Positions 23,130 to 36,400 of a DNA stretch of 64,000 bases are shown piece by piece (position 1 is the stretch's first letter; each line of letters starts with the position of its first letter). The DNA lies in NCBI RefSeq assembly GCF_029227915.1, contig NC_079880.1, positions 16,140,001-16,204,000 of the forward strand, read 5' to 3'. Source of the DNA: Hydractinia symbiolongicarpus (taxonomy: Eukaryota > Cnidaria > Hydrozoa > Anthoathecata > Hydractiniidae). The translations under genes and the position numbers were made by a program. The notes under the pieces were generated by a model. The model was not told the origin of the DNA. It saw only the letters and a list, made by a program, of their open reading frames with translations, and ran no database searches.

Positions 23130-24010
23130 TTGGTCTAGTCCTTTCACTCTCAATACACTAGAACGTCCTAAGTTGTTTTGCCTGGTTCCATGGCTTTACA
23201 ACGCCGTAAACCACATGCACACGCCATGAAAAGGCTATAATACGGCCTTTTGACGCCTATTAAATGCCTTACACGTAAATCACGGGGTTCCACGCGTCCA
23301 AGCTTGTTACCATTGGTCTAGTTCTTCCACTCTCAATACACTACGCCGTCCTAAGTTGTTTTCCCTGGTTCCATGGCTTTACAACGATGTAAACAACATA
23401 CACACGCCATGAAGAGGCTATAATACGGCCTTTTGACGCCTATTAAATGCCTTACACGTAATCGTGTGGTTTTGCGTGCCTGCGCAGGTTACCATTGGTC
23501 TAGTCCTTTCACTCTCAATACACTAGAACGTCCTAAGTTGTTTTTCCTGGTTCCATGGCTTTACAACGCCGTAAACCACATGCACACGCCATGAAAAGGC
23601 TCTAATACGGCCTTTTGACGCCTATTAAATGCCTTACACGTAATCGTGTGGTTTCGCGTGCCTGCGCAGGTTACCATTGGTCTAGTTCTTCCACTCTCAA
23701 TGCACTACGCCGTCCTAAGTTGTTTTCCCTGGTTCCATGGCTTTACAACGCCGTAATCCACATGCACACGCCATGAAGAGGCTATAATACGGCCTCTGGA
23801 CGCCTAATAAAGGCCCTACACGTAAATCACGTGGTTCCACGCGTCCAAGCCTGTTACCATTGGTCTAGTTCTTCCACTCCCAATACACTACGCCGTCCTA
23901 AGTTGTTTTTCCTGGTTCCATGGCTTTACAACGCCGTAAACCACATGCACACGCCATGAAAAGGCTATAACGCGGCCTTTTGACGCCTAATAAAGGCTTT
24001 ACACGTAAAT
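23130..24010. repeat. ~880-bp block recurring 26 monomers downstream
   Basis: The order TTGCCTGGTTCC, CACGGGG, ACGATGTAAACAACATACAC (23,391), GGTTTTGCGTGCC, GGCTCTAATACGG and GGCCCTACACG matches about 27,880-28,760, with an offset of 4,749 bp. The two diverge at 24,010, where this copy continues with CACAAGG and the other with AATAACGTGG. Confidence 0.75.
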
Positions 24011-26044
24011 CACAAGGTTCCACGCGTCCAAGCTTGTTACCATTGGTCTAGTTCTTCCACTCTCAATACACTACGCCGTCCTAAGTTTTTTTTCCTGGTT
24101 CCATGGCTTTACAACGCCGTAAACCACGTGCACACGCCATGAAAAGGCTATAATACGGCCTTTTGACGATCAATAAATGCCTTACACGTAAATCACGGGG
24201 TTCCACGCGTCCAAGCTTGTTACCATTGGTCTAGTTCTTCCACTCTCAATACACTACGCCGTCCTAAGTTGTTTTCCCTGGCTCCATAGCTTTACAACGC
24301 CGTAATCCACATGCACACGCCATGAAAAGTCTATAATACGGCCCTGGACGCCTAATAAAGGCCTTACACGTAAATCACAAGGTTCCACGCGTCCAAGCTT
24401 GTTACCATTGGTCTAGTCCTTCCACTCTCAATACACTAGAACGTCCTAAGTTGTTTTGCCTGGTTCCATGGCTTTACAACGCCGTAAACCACATGCACAC
24501 GCCATGAAAAGGCTATAATACGCCTTTTGACACCTATTAACTGCCTTACACGTAAATCACGGGGTTCCACGCGTCCAAGCTTGTTACCATTGGTCTAGTT
24601 CTTCCACTCTCAATACACTACGCCCTCCTAAGTTGTTTTCCCTGGTTCCATGGCTTTACAACGATGTAAACAACATACACACGCCATGAAGAGGCTATAA
24701 TACGGCCTTTTGACGCCTATTAAATGCCTTACACGTAAATCACCGGCTTCCACGCGTCCAAGCTTGTTACCATTGGTCTAGTTCTTCCACTCTCAATACA
24801 CTACGCCGTCCTAAGTTGTTTTCCCTGGTTTCATGGCTTTACAACGCCGTAATCCACATGCACACCCCATGAAGAGGCTATAATACGGCCTCTGGACGCC
24901 TAATAAAGGCCTTACACGTAAATCACGTTGTTCCACGCGTCCAAGCTTGTTCCCATTGGTCCAGTTCTTCCACTCCCAATACACTACGCCGTCCTAAGTT
25001 GTTTTACCTGGTTCCATGGCTTTACAACGCCGTAAACCACATGCACACGCCATGAAAAGGCTATAACGCGGCCTTTTGACGCCTAATAAAGGCCTTACAC
25101 GTAAATAACGTGGTTCCACGCGTCCAAGCTTGGTACCATTGGTCTAGTTCTTCCACTCTCAATACACTACGCCGTCCTAAGTTGTTTTCCCTGGTTCCAT
25201 GGCTTTACAACGCCGTAAACCACATGCACACGCCATGAAAATCCGATAATACGGCCTTTTGACGCCTATTAAATGCCTTACACGTAAATCACCGGGTTCC
25301 ACGCGTCCAAGCTTGTTACCATTGGTCTAGTTCTTCCACTCTCAATACACTACGCCGTCCTAAGTTGTTTTCCCTGGTTCCATGGCTTTACAACGTCGTA
25401 AGCTACATGCACACGTAATGAAAAGGCTATAACGCGGCCTTTTGACGCCTAATAAAGGCCTTACACGTAAATCACGTGGTTCCACGCGTCCAAGCTTGGT
25501 ACCATTGGTCTACTTCTTCCACTCTCAATACACCACGCCGTCCTAAGTTGTTTTCTCTGGTTCCATGTGTTTAGAACGCCGTAAATCACATGCACACGCC
25601 ATTGAAAGGCCATAATACGGCAATTTGCCGCCTATTAAAGGCCTTACACGTAAATCGCGTGTTTCCGCGTGACTGCGCAGGTTACTATTGGTCTAGTTCT
25701 TCCACTCTCAATGCACTACGCCGTCCTAAGTTGTTTTTCCTGGTTCCATGGCTTTACAACGCCGTAAACCACATGCACACGCCATGAAAATGCTATAATA
25801 CGGCCTTTTGACGCCTATTAAATGCCTTACACGTAAATCACCGGGTTCCACGCGTCCAAGCTTGTTACCATTGGTCTAGTTCTTCCACTCCCAATACACT
25901 ACGTCGTCCTAAGTTGTTTTTCCTGGTTCCATGGCTTTACAACGCCGTAAACCACATGCACACGCCATGAAAAGGCTGTAATACGGCCTTTTGACGCCTA
26001 TTAAATGCCTTACACGTAATCGTGTGGTTTCGCGTGCCTGCGCA
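24011..26044. repeat. Higher-order monomers, mixed order
   Basis: The stretch contains CCCTGGACG (near 24,345), the CACCGGCTTCC type (near 24,745) and a GGCCATAATACGGCAATTTG monomer at 25,590. One monomer is unusual in carrying GACGATCAATAAATGCC near 24,166. All monomers are full length, and no gene is visible. Confidence 0.65.
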
Positions 26045-26775
26045 GGTTACCATTGGTCTAGTCCTTCCACTCTCAATACACTAGAACGTCCTAAGTTGTT
26101 TTTCCTGGTTCCATGGCTTTACAACGCCGTAAACCACATGCACAGGCCATGAAAAGGCTATAATACGGCCTTTTGACGCCTATTAAATGCCTTACACGTA
26201 AATCACGTGGTTCAACGCGTCCAAGCTTGTTACCATTGATCTAGTTCCTCCACTCTCAATACACTACGCCGTCCTAAGTTGTTTTCCCTGGTTCCATGGC
26301 TTTACAACGCCGTAATCCACATGCACACGCCATGAAAAGGCTATAATGCGGCCTCTGGACGCCTAATAATGGCCTTACACGTAAATCACGTGGTTCCACG
26401 CGTCCAAGCTTGTTACCATTGGTCTAGTCCTTCCACTCTCAGTACACTAGAACGTCCTAAGTTGTTTTTCCTGGTTCCATGGCTTTACAACGCTGTAAAC
26501 CACATGCACACGCCATGAAAAGACTATAATACGGCCTTTTGACGCATATTAAATGCCTTACACGTAAATCACGGGGTTCCACGCGTCCAAGCTTGTTACC
26601 ATTGGTCTAGTTCTTCCACTCTCAATACACTACGCCGTCCTAAGTTTTTTTCTCTGGTTCCATGGCTTTACAACGCCGTAAACCACATGCACACGACATG
26701 AAAAGGCTATAATACGGCCTTTTGACGCCTAATAAATGCCTTACACGTAATCGTGTGGTTTCGCGTGCCTGCGCA
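26045..26775. repeat. Four-monomer unit (731 bp), tandem copy 1
   Basis: The unit reads: CACAGGCCATG (26,141) with TTGATCTAG; CTATAATGCGG with CTAATAATGG and CTCAGTACAC; GACTATAATACGG with GACGCATATTAAATG and AAGTTTTTTTCTCTGG; then CACACGACATG with CAATTTACC. The next copy follows directly. The same combination is found near 36.1-36.9, 41.3-41.8 (partial) and 49.8-50.6 kb. Confidence 0.85.
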
Positions 26776-27497
26776 ATTTACCATTGGTCTAGTCCTTCCA
26801 CTCTCAATACACTAGAACGTCCTAAGTTGTTTTTCCTGGTTCCATGGCTTTACAACGCCGTAAACCACATGCACAGGCCATGAAAAGGCTATAATACGGC
26901 CTTTTGACGCCTATTAAATGCCTTACACGTAAATCACGTGGTTCCACGCGTCCAAGCTTGTTACCATTGATCTAGTTCCTCCACTCTCAATACACTACGC
27001 CGTCCTAAGTTGTTTTCCCTGGTTCCATGGCTTTACAACGCCGTAATCCACATGCACACGCCATGAAAAGGCTATAATGCGGCCTCTGGACGCCTAATAA
27101 TGGCCTTACACGTAAATCACGTGGTTCCACGCGTCCAAGCTTGTTACCATTGGTCTAGTCCTTCCACTCTCAGTACACTAGAACGTCCTAAGTTGTTTTT
27201 CCTGGTTCCATGGCTTTACAACGCTGTAAACCACATGCACACGCCATGAAAAGACTATAATACGGCCTTTTGACGCATATTAAATGCCTTACACGTAAAT
27301 CACGGGGTTCCACGCGTCCAAGCTTGTTACCATTGGTCTAGTTCTTCCACTCTCAATACACTACGCCGTCCTAAGTTTTTTTCTCTGGTTCCATGGCTTT
27401 ACAACGCCGTAAACCACATGCACACGACATGAAAAGGCTATAATACGGCCTTTTGACGCTTAATAAATGCCTTACACGTAATCGTGTGATTTCGCGT
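26776..27497. repeat. Four-monomer unit (731 bp), tandem copy 2
   Basis: This repeats 26,045-26,775 with CACAGG at 26,872. The last monomer is broken by a class 1 to class 2 switch near 27,493-27,498, so CAATTTACC is not reached. Confidence 0.85.
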
Positions 27498-27510
27498 CCA
27501 AGCTTATTAC
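27480..27510. repeat. Chimeric monomer, class 1 joined to class 2 with 2-bp loss
   Basis: ATCGTGTGATTTCGCGT is a class 1 start, yet it continues with CCAAGCTTATTACC, which is class 2. The classes share GCGT at positions offset by 2 bp, and the hybrid is 2 bp shorter over this stretch, as expected for a switch at that tetranucleotide. Confidence 0.75.
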
Positions 27511-27984
27511 CATTGGTCTAGTTCTTCCACTCTGAATACACTACGCCGTCCTAAGTTGTTTTCCCTGGTTCCATGGCTTTACAACGCCGTAATCCACATG
27601 CACACGCCATGAAAAGGCTATAATACGGCCTCTGGACGCCTAATAAAGGCCTTACACGTAAATCACAAGGTTCCACGCGTCCAAGCTTGTTACCATTGGT
27701 CTAGTTCTTCCACTCTCAATACACTACGCCGTCCTAAGTTGTTTTCCCTGGTTCCATGGCTATACAACGCCGTAATCCACATGCACACGCCATGAAAAGG
27801 CTATAATACGGCCTCTGGACGCCGAATAAAGGCCTTACACGTAAATCACGTGGTTCCACGCGTCCAAGCTTGTTACCATTGGTCTAGTCCTTCCACTCTC
27901 AATACACTAGAACGTCTTAAGTTGTTTTGCCTGGTTCCATGGCTTTACAACGCCGTAAACCACATGCACACGCCATGAAAAGGC
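27498..27984. repeat. Linker monomers before the 15-monomer tandem duplication
   Basis: CTCTGAATACACTACG, CACAAGG, GGCTATACAACG and GACGCCGAATAAAGG appear here in the same order as at 29,880-30,220 and 32,620-32,960. The stretch is therefore a third, truncated instance of the right-hand part of the 2,741-bp unit. Confidence 0.7.
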
Positions 27985-30725
27985 TATAATACGGCCTTTT
28001 GACGCCTATTTAATGCCTTACACGTAAATCACGGGGTTCCACGCGTCCAAGCTTGTTACCATTGGTCTAGTTCTTCCACTCTCAATACACTACGCCGTCC
28101 TAAGTTGTTTTCCCTGGTTCCATGGCTTTACAACGATGTAAACAACATACACACGCCATGAAGAGGCTATAATACGGCCTTTTGACGCCTATTAAATGCC
28201 TTACACGTAATCGTGTGGTTTTGCGTGCCTGCGCAGGTTACCATTGGTCTAGTCCTTTCACTCTCAATACACTAGAACGTCCTAAGTTGTTTTTCCTGGT
28301 TCCATGGCTTTACAACGCCGTAAACCACATGCACACGCCATGAAAAGGCTCTAATACGGCCTTTTGACGCCTATTAAATGCCTTACACGTAATCGTGTGG
28401 TTTCGCGTGCCTGCGCAGGTTACCATTGGTCTAGTTCTTCCACTCTCAATGCACTACGCCGTCCTAAGTTGTTTTCCCTGGTTCCATGGCTTTACAACGC
28501 CGTAATCCACATGCACACGCCATGAAGAGGCTATAATACGGCCTCTGGACGCCTAATAAAGGCCCTACACGTAAATCACGTGGTTCCACGCGTCCAAGCC
28601 TGTTACCATTGGTCTAGTTCTTCCACTCCCAATACACTACGCCGTCCTAAGTTGTTTTTCCTGGTTCCATGGCTTTACAACGCCGTAAACCACATGCACA
28701 CGCCATGAAAAGGCTATAACGCGGCCTTTTGACGCCTAATAAAGGCTTTACACGTAAATAACGTGGTTCCACGCGTCCAAGCTTGTTACCATTGGTCTAG
28801 TTCTTCCACTCTCAATACACCACGCCGTCCTAAGTTGTTTTCTCTGGTTCCATGTGTTTAGAACGCCGTAAACCACATGCACACGCCATTGAAAGGCCAT
28901 AATACGGCCATTTGCCGCCTATTAAAGGCCTTACACGTAAATCGCGTGTTTCCGCGTGACTGCGCAGGTTACTATTGGTCTAGTTCTTCCACTCTCAATG
29001 CACTACGCCGTCCTAAGTTGTTTTTCCTGGTTCCATGGCTTTACAACGCCGTAAACCACGTGCACACGCCATGAAAAGGCTATAATACGGCCTTTTGACG
29101 CCCAATAAATTCCTTACACTTAAATCACGGGGTTCCACGCGTCCAAGCTTGTTACCATTGGTCTACTTCTTCCACTCTCAATACACCACGCCGTCCTAAG
29201 TTGTTTTCTCTGGTTCCATGTGTTTAGAACGCCGTAAATCACATGCACACGCCATTGAAAGGCCATAATACGGCAATTTGCCGCCTATTAAAGGCCTTAC
29301 ACGTAAATCGCGTGTTTCCGCGTGACTGCGCAGGTTACTATTGGTCTAGTTCTTCCACTCTCAATGCACTACGCCGTCCTAAGTTGTTTTTCCTGGTTCC
29401 ATGGCTTTACAACGCCGTAAACCACATGCACACGCCATGAAAATGCTATAATACGGCCTTTTGACGCCTATTAAATGCCTTACACGTAAATCACCGGGTT
29501 CCACGCGTCCAAGCTTGTTACCATTGGTCTAGTTCTTCCACTCCCAATACACTACGTCGTCCTAAGTTGTTTTTCCTGGTTCCATGGCTTTACAACGCCG
29601 TAAACCACATGCACACGCCATGAAAAGGCTGTAATACGGCCTTTTGACGCCTATTAAATGCCTTACACGTAATCGTGTGGTTTCGCGTGCCTGCGCAATT
29701 TACCATTGGTCTAGTCCTTCCACTCTCAATACACTAGAACGTCCTAAGTTGTTATTCCTGGTTCCATGGCTTCAGAACGCCGTAATCCACATGCACACGC
29801 CATGAAAAGGCTATAATACGGCCTCTGGACGCCTAATAAAGGCCTTACACGTAAATCACAAGGTTCCACGCGTCCAAGCTTATTACCATTGGTCTAGTTC
29901 TTCCACTCTGAATACACTACGCCGTCCTAAGTTGTTTTCCCTGGTTCCATGGCTTTACAACGCCGTAATCCACATGCACACGCCATGAAAAGGCTATAAT
30001 ACGGCCTCTGGACGCCTAATAAAGGCCTTACACGTAAATCACAAGGTTCCACGCGTCCAAGCTTGTTACCATTGGTCTAGTTCTTCCACTCTCAATACAC
30101 TACGCCGTCCTAAGTTGTTTTCCCTGGTTCCATGGCTATACAACGCCGTAATCCACATGCACACGCCATGAAAAGGCTATAATACGGCCTCTGGACGCCG
30201 AATAAAGGCCTTACACGTAAATCACGTGGTTCCACGCGTCCAAGCTTGTTACCATTGGTCTAGTTCTTCCACTCTCAATACACTACGCCGTCCTAAGTTG
30301 TTTTTCCTGGTTCCATGGCTTTACAACGCCGTAAACCACATGCACACGCCATGAAAAGGCTCTAATACGGCCTTTTGACGCCTATTAAATGCCTTACACG
30401 TAATCGTGTGGTTTCGCGTGCCTGCGCAGGTTACCATTGGTCTAGTTCTTCCACTCTCAATGCACTACGCCGTCCTAAGTTGTTTTCCCTGGTTCCATGG
30501 CTTTACAACGCCGTAATCCACATGCACACGCCATGAAGAGGCTATAATACGGCCTCTGGACGCCTAATAAAGGCCCTACACGTAAATCACGTGGTTCCAC
30601 GCGTCCAAGCCTGTTACCATTGGTCTAGTTCTTCCACTCCCAATACACTACGCCGTCCTAAGTTGTTTTTCCTGGTTCCATGGCTTTACAACGCCGTAAA
30701 CCACATGCACACGCCATGAAAAGGC
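27985..30725. repeat. 2,741-bp (15-monomer) tandem unit, copy 1
   Basis: All rare variants checked recur exactly 2,741 bp downstream: GCCTATTTAATGCC (about 28,005), ACGATGTAAACAAC (28,140), GGTTTTGCG, GGCTCTAATACGG, AAATAACGTGG (about 28,757), the paired GGCCATAATACGGC monomers at 28,877 and 29,243, CTTATTACC with CTCTGAATAC (29,880), GGCTATACAACG and GACGCCGAATAAAGG (30,190). I saw no difference at the positions compared, so this duplication is very recent. Confidence 0.88.
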
Positions 30726-33466
30726 TATAATACGGCCTTTTGACGCCTATTTAATGCCTTACACGTAAATCACGGGGTTCCACGCGTCCAAGCTTGTTAC
30801 CATTGGTCTAGTTCTTCCACTCTCAATACACTACGCCGTCCTAAGTTGTTTTCCCTGGTTCCATGGCTTTACAACGATGTAAACAACATACACACGCCAT
30901 GAAGAGGCTATAATACGGCCTTTTGACGCCTATTAAATGCCTTACACGTAATCGTGTGGTTTTGCGTGCCTGCGCAGGTTACCATTGGTCTAGTCCTTTC
31001 ACTCTCAATACACTAGAACGTCCTAAGTTGTTTTTCCTGGTTCCATGGCTTTACAACGCCGTAAACCACATGCACACGCCATGAAAAGGCTCTAATACGG
31101 CCTTTTGACGCCTATTAAATGCCTTACACGTAATCGTGTGGTTTCGCGTGCCTGCGCAGGTTACCATTGGTCTAGTTCTTCCACTCTCAATGCACTACGC
31201 CGTCCTAAGTTGTTTTCCCTGGTTCCATGGCTTTACAACGCCGTAATCCACATGCACACGCCATGAAGAGGCTATAATACGGCCTCTGGACGCCTAATAA
31301 AGGCCCTACACGTAAATCACGTGGTTCCACGCGTCCAAGCCTGTTACCATTGGTCTAGTTCTTCCACTCCCAATACACTACGCCGTCCTAAGTTGTTTTT
31401 CCTGGTTCCATGGCTTTACAACGCCGTAAACCACATGCACACGCCATGAAAAGGCTATAACGCGGCCTTTTGACGCCTAATAAAGGCTTTACACGTAAAT
31501 AACGTGGTTCCACGCGTCCAAGCTTGTTACCATTGGTCTAGTTCTTCCACTCTCAATACACCACGCCGTCCTAAGTTGTTTTCTCTGGTTCCATGTGTTT
31601 AGAACGCCGTAAACCACATGCACACGCCATTGAAAGGCCATAATACGGCCATTTGCCGCCTATTAAAGGCCTTACACGTAAATCGCGTGTTTCCGCGTGA
31701 CTGCGCAGGTTACTATTGGTCTAGTTCTTCCACTCTCAATGCACTACGCCGTCCTAAGTTGTTTTTCCTGGTTCCATGGCTTTACAACGCCGTAAACCAC
31801 GTGCACACGCCATGAAAAGGCTATAATACGGCCTTTTGACGCCCAATAAATTCCTTACACTTAAATCACGGGGTTCCACGCGTCCAAGCTTGTTACCATT
31901 GGTCTACTTCTTCCACTCTCAATACACCACGCCGTCCTAAGTTGTTTTCTCTGGTTCCATGTGTTTAGAACGCCGTAAATCACATGCACACGCCATTGAA
32001 AGGCCATAATACGGCAATTTGCCGCCTATTAAAGGCCTTACACGTAAATCGCGTGTTTCCGCGTGACTGCGCAGGTTACTATTGGTCTAGTTCTTCCACT
32101 CTCAATGCACTACGCCGTCCTAAGTTGTTTTTCCTGGTTCCATGGCTTTACAACGCCGTAAACCACATGCACACGCCATGAAAATGCTATAATACGGCCT
32201 TTTGACGCCTATTAAATGCCTTACACGTAAATCACCGGGTTCCACGCGTCCAAGCTTGTTACCATTGGTCTAGTTCTTCCACTCCCAATACACTACGTCG
32301 TCCTAAGTTGTTTTTCCTGGTTCCATGGCTTTACAACGCCGTAAACCACATGCACACGCCATGAAAAGGCTGTAATACGGCCTTTTGACGCCTATTAAAT
32401 GCCTTACACGTAATCGTGTGGTTTCGCGTGCCTGCGCAATTTACCATTGGTCTAGTCCTTCCACTCTCAATACACTAGAACGTCCTAAGTTGTTATTCCT
32501 GGTTCCATGGCTTCAGAACGCCGTAATCCACATGCACACGCCATGAAAAGGCTATAATACGGCCTCTGGACGCCTAATAAAGGCCTTACACGTAAATCAC
32601 AAGGTTCCACGCGTCCAAGCTTATTACCATTGGTCTAGTTCTTCCACTCTGAATACACTACGCCGTCCTAAGTTGTTTTCCCTGGTTCCATGGCTTTACA
32701 ACGCCGTAATCCACATGCACACGCCATGAAAAGGCTATAATACGGCCTCTGGACGCCTAATAAAGGCCTTACACGTAAATCACAAGGTTCCACGCGTCCA
32801 AGCTTGTTACCATTGGTCTAGTTCTTCCACTCTCAATACACTACGCCGTCCTAAGTTGTTTTCCCTGGTTCCATGGCTATACAACGCCGTAATCCACATG
32901 CACACGCCATGAAAAGGCTATAATACGGCCTCTGGACGCCGAATAAAGGCCTTACACGTAAATCACGTGGTTCCACGCGTCCAAGCTTGTTACCATTGGT
33001 CTAGTTCTTCCACTCTCAATACACTACGCCGTCCTAAGTTGTTTTTCCTGGTTCCATGGCTTTACAACGCCGTAAACCACATGCACACGCCATGAAAAGG
33101 CTCTAATACGGCCTTTTGACGCCTATTAAATGCCTTACACGTAATCGTGTGGTTTCGCGTGCCTGCGCAGGTTACCATTGGTCTAGTTCTTCCACTCTCA
33201 ATGCACTACGCCGTCCTAAGTTGTTTTCCCTGGTTCCATGGCTTTACAACGCCGTAATCCACATGCACACGCCATGAAGAGGCTATAATACGGCCTCTGG
33301 ACGCCTAATAAAGGCCCTACACGTAAATCACGTGGTTCCACGCGTCCAAGCCTGTTACCATTGGTCTAGTTCTTCCACTCCCAATACACTACGCCGTCCT
33401 AAGTTGTTTTTCCTGGTTCCATGGCTTTACAACGCCGTAAACCACATGCACACGCCATGAAAAGGC
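30726..33466. repeat. 2,741-bp (15-monomer) tandem unit, copy 2
   Basis: This is the second copy of 27,985-30,725. It ends near 33,466, where it goes on to CTATAACGCGGCTTTTTG instead of CTATAATACGG with GCCTATTTAATGCC. The block before copy 1 (27,910) has TCTTAAGTTGTTTTGCC, which is not found before copy 2. Confidence 0.88.
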
Positions 33467-36400
33467 TATAACGCGGCTTTTTGACGCCTAATAAAGGCTT
33501 TACACGTAAATCACGTGGTTCCACGCGTCCAAGCTTGTTACCATTGGTCTAGTTCTTCCACTCTCAATACACCACGCCGTCCTAAGTTGTTTTCTCCGAT
33601 TCCATGTGTTTAGAACGCCGTAAATCACATGCACACGCCATTGAAAGGCCATAATACGGCCATTTGCCGCCTATTAAAGGCCTTACACGTAAATCGCGTG
33701 TTTCCGCGTGACTGCGCAGGTTACTATTGGTCTAGTTCTTCCACTCTCAATGCACTACGCCGTCCTAAGTTGTTTTTCCTGGTTCCATGGCTTTACAACG
33801 CCGTAAACCACATGCACACGCCATGAAAATGCTATAATATGGCCTTTTGACGCCTATTAAATGCCTTACACGTAAATCACCTGGTTCCACGCGTCCAAGC
33901 ATGTTACCATTGGTCTAGTTCTTCCACTCTCAATACACTACGCCGTCCTAAGTTGTTTTCCCTGGTTCCATGGCTTTACAACGCCGTAATCCACATTCAC
34001 ACGCCATGAAAAGGCTATAATACGGCCTTTTGACAACTATTAAATGCCTTACACGTAAATCACGGGGTTCCACGCGTCCAAGCTTGTTACCATTGGTCTA
34101 GTTCTTCCACTCTCAATACACTACGCCGTCCTAAGTTGTTTTCCCTGGTTCCATGGCTTTACAACGATGTAAACCACATACACACGCCATGAAGAGGCTA
34201 TAATACGGCCTTTTGTCGCCTATTAAATGCCTTACACGTAATCGTGTGGTTTCGCGTGCCTGCGCATGTTACCATTGGTCTAGTCCTTCCACTCTCAATA
34301 CACTAGAACGTTCAAGTTGTTTTTCCTGGTTCCATGGCTTTACAACGCCGTAAACCACATGCACACGCCATGAAAATGCTATAATACGGCCTTTTGACGC
34401 CTATTAAATGCCTTACACGTAAATCACCGGGTTCCACGCGTCCAAGCATGTTACCATTGGTCTAGTTCTTCCACTCTCAATACACTACGCTGTCCTAAGT
34501 TGTTTTCCCTGGTTTCATGGCTTTACAACGCCGTAATCCTCATGCAAACGCCATGAAGAGGCTATGATACGGCCTTTTGACGCCTAATAAAGGCCTTACA
34601 CGTAAATCACGTGGTTCCACGCGTCCAAGCTTGTTACCATTGGTCTAGTTCTTCCACTCTCAATACACCACGCCGTCCTAAGTTGTTTTTCCTGGTTCCA
34701 TGGCTTTACAACGCCGTAAACCACATGCACACGCCATGAAAAGGCTATAACGCGGCCTTTTGACGCCTAATAAAGGCTTTACACGTAAATCACGTGGTTC
34801 CACGCGTCCAAGCTTGTTACCATTGGTCTAGTTCTTCCACTCTCAATACACCACGCCGTCCTAAGTTGTTTTCTCTGGTTCCATGTGTTTAGAACGCCGT
34901 AAACTACATGCACACGCCATTGAAATGCCATAATACGGCCATTTGCCGCCTATTAAATGCCTTACACGTAAATCACGGGGTTCCACGCGTCCAAGCTTGT
35001 TACCATTGGTCTAGTTCTTCCACTCTCAATACACTACGCCGTCCTAAGTTGTTTTCCCTGGTTCCATGGCTTTACAACGATGTAAACAACATACACACGC
35101 CATGAAGAGGCTATAATACGGCCTTTTGACGCCTATTAAATGCCTTACACGTAATCGTGTGGTTTCGCGTGCCTGCGCAGGTTACCATTGGTCTAGTCCT
35201 TCCACTCTCAATACACTAGAACGTCCTAAGTTGTTTTTCCTGGTTCCATGGCTTTACAACGCCGTAAACCACATGCACACGCCATGAAAATGCTATAATA
35301 CGGCCTTTTGACGCCTATTAAATGCCTTACACGTAAATCACCGGCTTCCACGCGTCCAAGCTTGTTACCATTGGTCTAGTTCTTCCACTCTCAATACACT
35401 ACGCCGTCCTAAGTTGTTTTCCCTGGTTTCATGGCTTTACAACGCCGTAATCCACATGCACACCCCATGAAGAGGCTATAATACGGCCTCTAGACGCCTA
35501 ATAAAGGCCTTACACGTAAATCACGTTGTTCCACGCGTTCAAGCTTGTTACCATTGGTCTAGTTCTTCCACTCCCAATACACTACGCCGTCCTAAGTTGT
35601 TTTTCCTGGTTCCATGGCTTTACAACGCCGTAAACCACATGCACACGCCATGTAAAGGCTATAACGCGGCCTTTTGACGCGTATTAAATGCCTTACACGT
35701 AAATCACCGGCTTCCACGCGTCCAAGCTTGTTACCATTGGTCTAGTTCTTCCACTCTCAATACAATACGCCGTCCTAAGTTGTTTTCCCTGGTTTCATGG
35801 CTTTACAACGCCGTAATCCACATGCACACCCCATGAAGAGGCTATAATACGGCCTTTTGACGCCTATTAAATGCCTTACACGTAAATCACCGGGTTCCAC
35901 GCGTCCAAGCTTGTTACCATTGGTCTAGTTCTTCCACTCCCAATACATTACGTCGTCCTAAGTTGTTTTTCCTGGTTCCATGGCTTTACAACGCCGTAAA
36001 CCACATGCACACGCCATGAAAAGGCTGTAATACGGCCTTTTGACGCCTATTAAATGCCTTACACGTAATCGTGTGGTTTCGCGTGCCTGCGCAGGTTACC
36101 ATTGGTCTAGTCCTTCCACTCTCAATACACTAGAACGTCCTAAGTTGTTTTTCCTGGTTCCATGGCTTTACAACGCCGTAAACCACATGCACAGGCCATG
36201 AAAAGGCTATAATACGGCCTTTTGACGCCTATTAAATGCCCTACACGTAAATCACGTGGTTCCACGAGTCCAAGCTTGTTACCATTGATCTAGTTCCTCC
36301 ACTCTCAATACACTACGCCGTCCTAAGTTGTTTTCCCTGGTTCCATGGCTTTACAACGCCGTAATCCACATGCACACGCCATGAAAAGGCTATAATGCGG

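Noticed and set aside
27985-33466. Assembly artefact as the explanation for the identical 2,741-bp copies
   Set aside because: It cannot be excluded without reads. However, copy boundaries differ on the left and right and similar block sizes recur elsewhere with substitutions, so a real duplication is the more likely reading.
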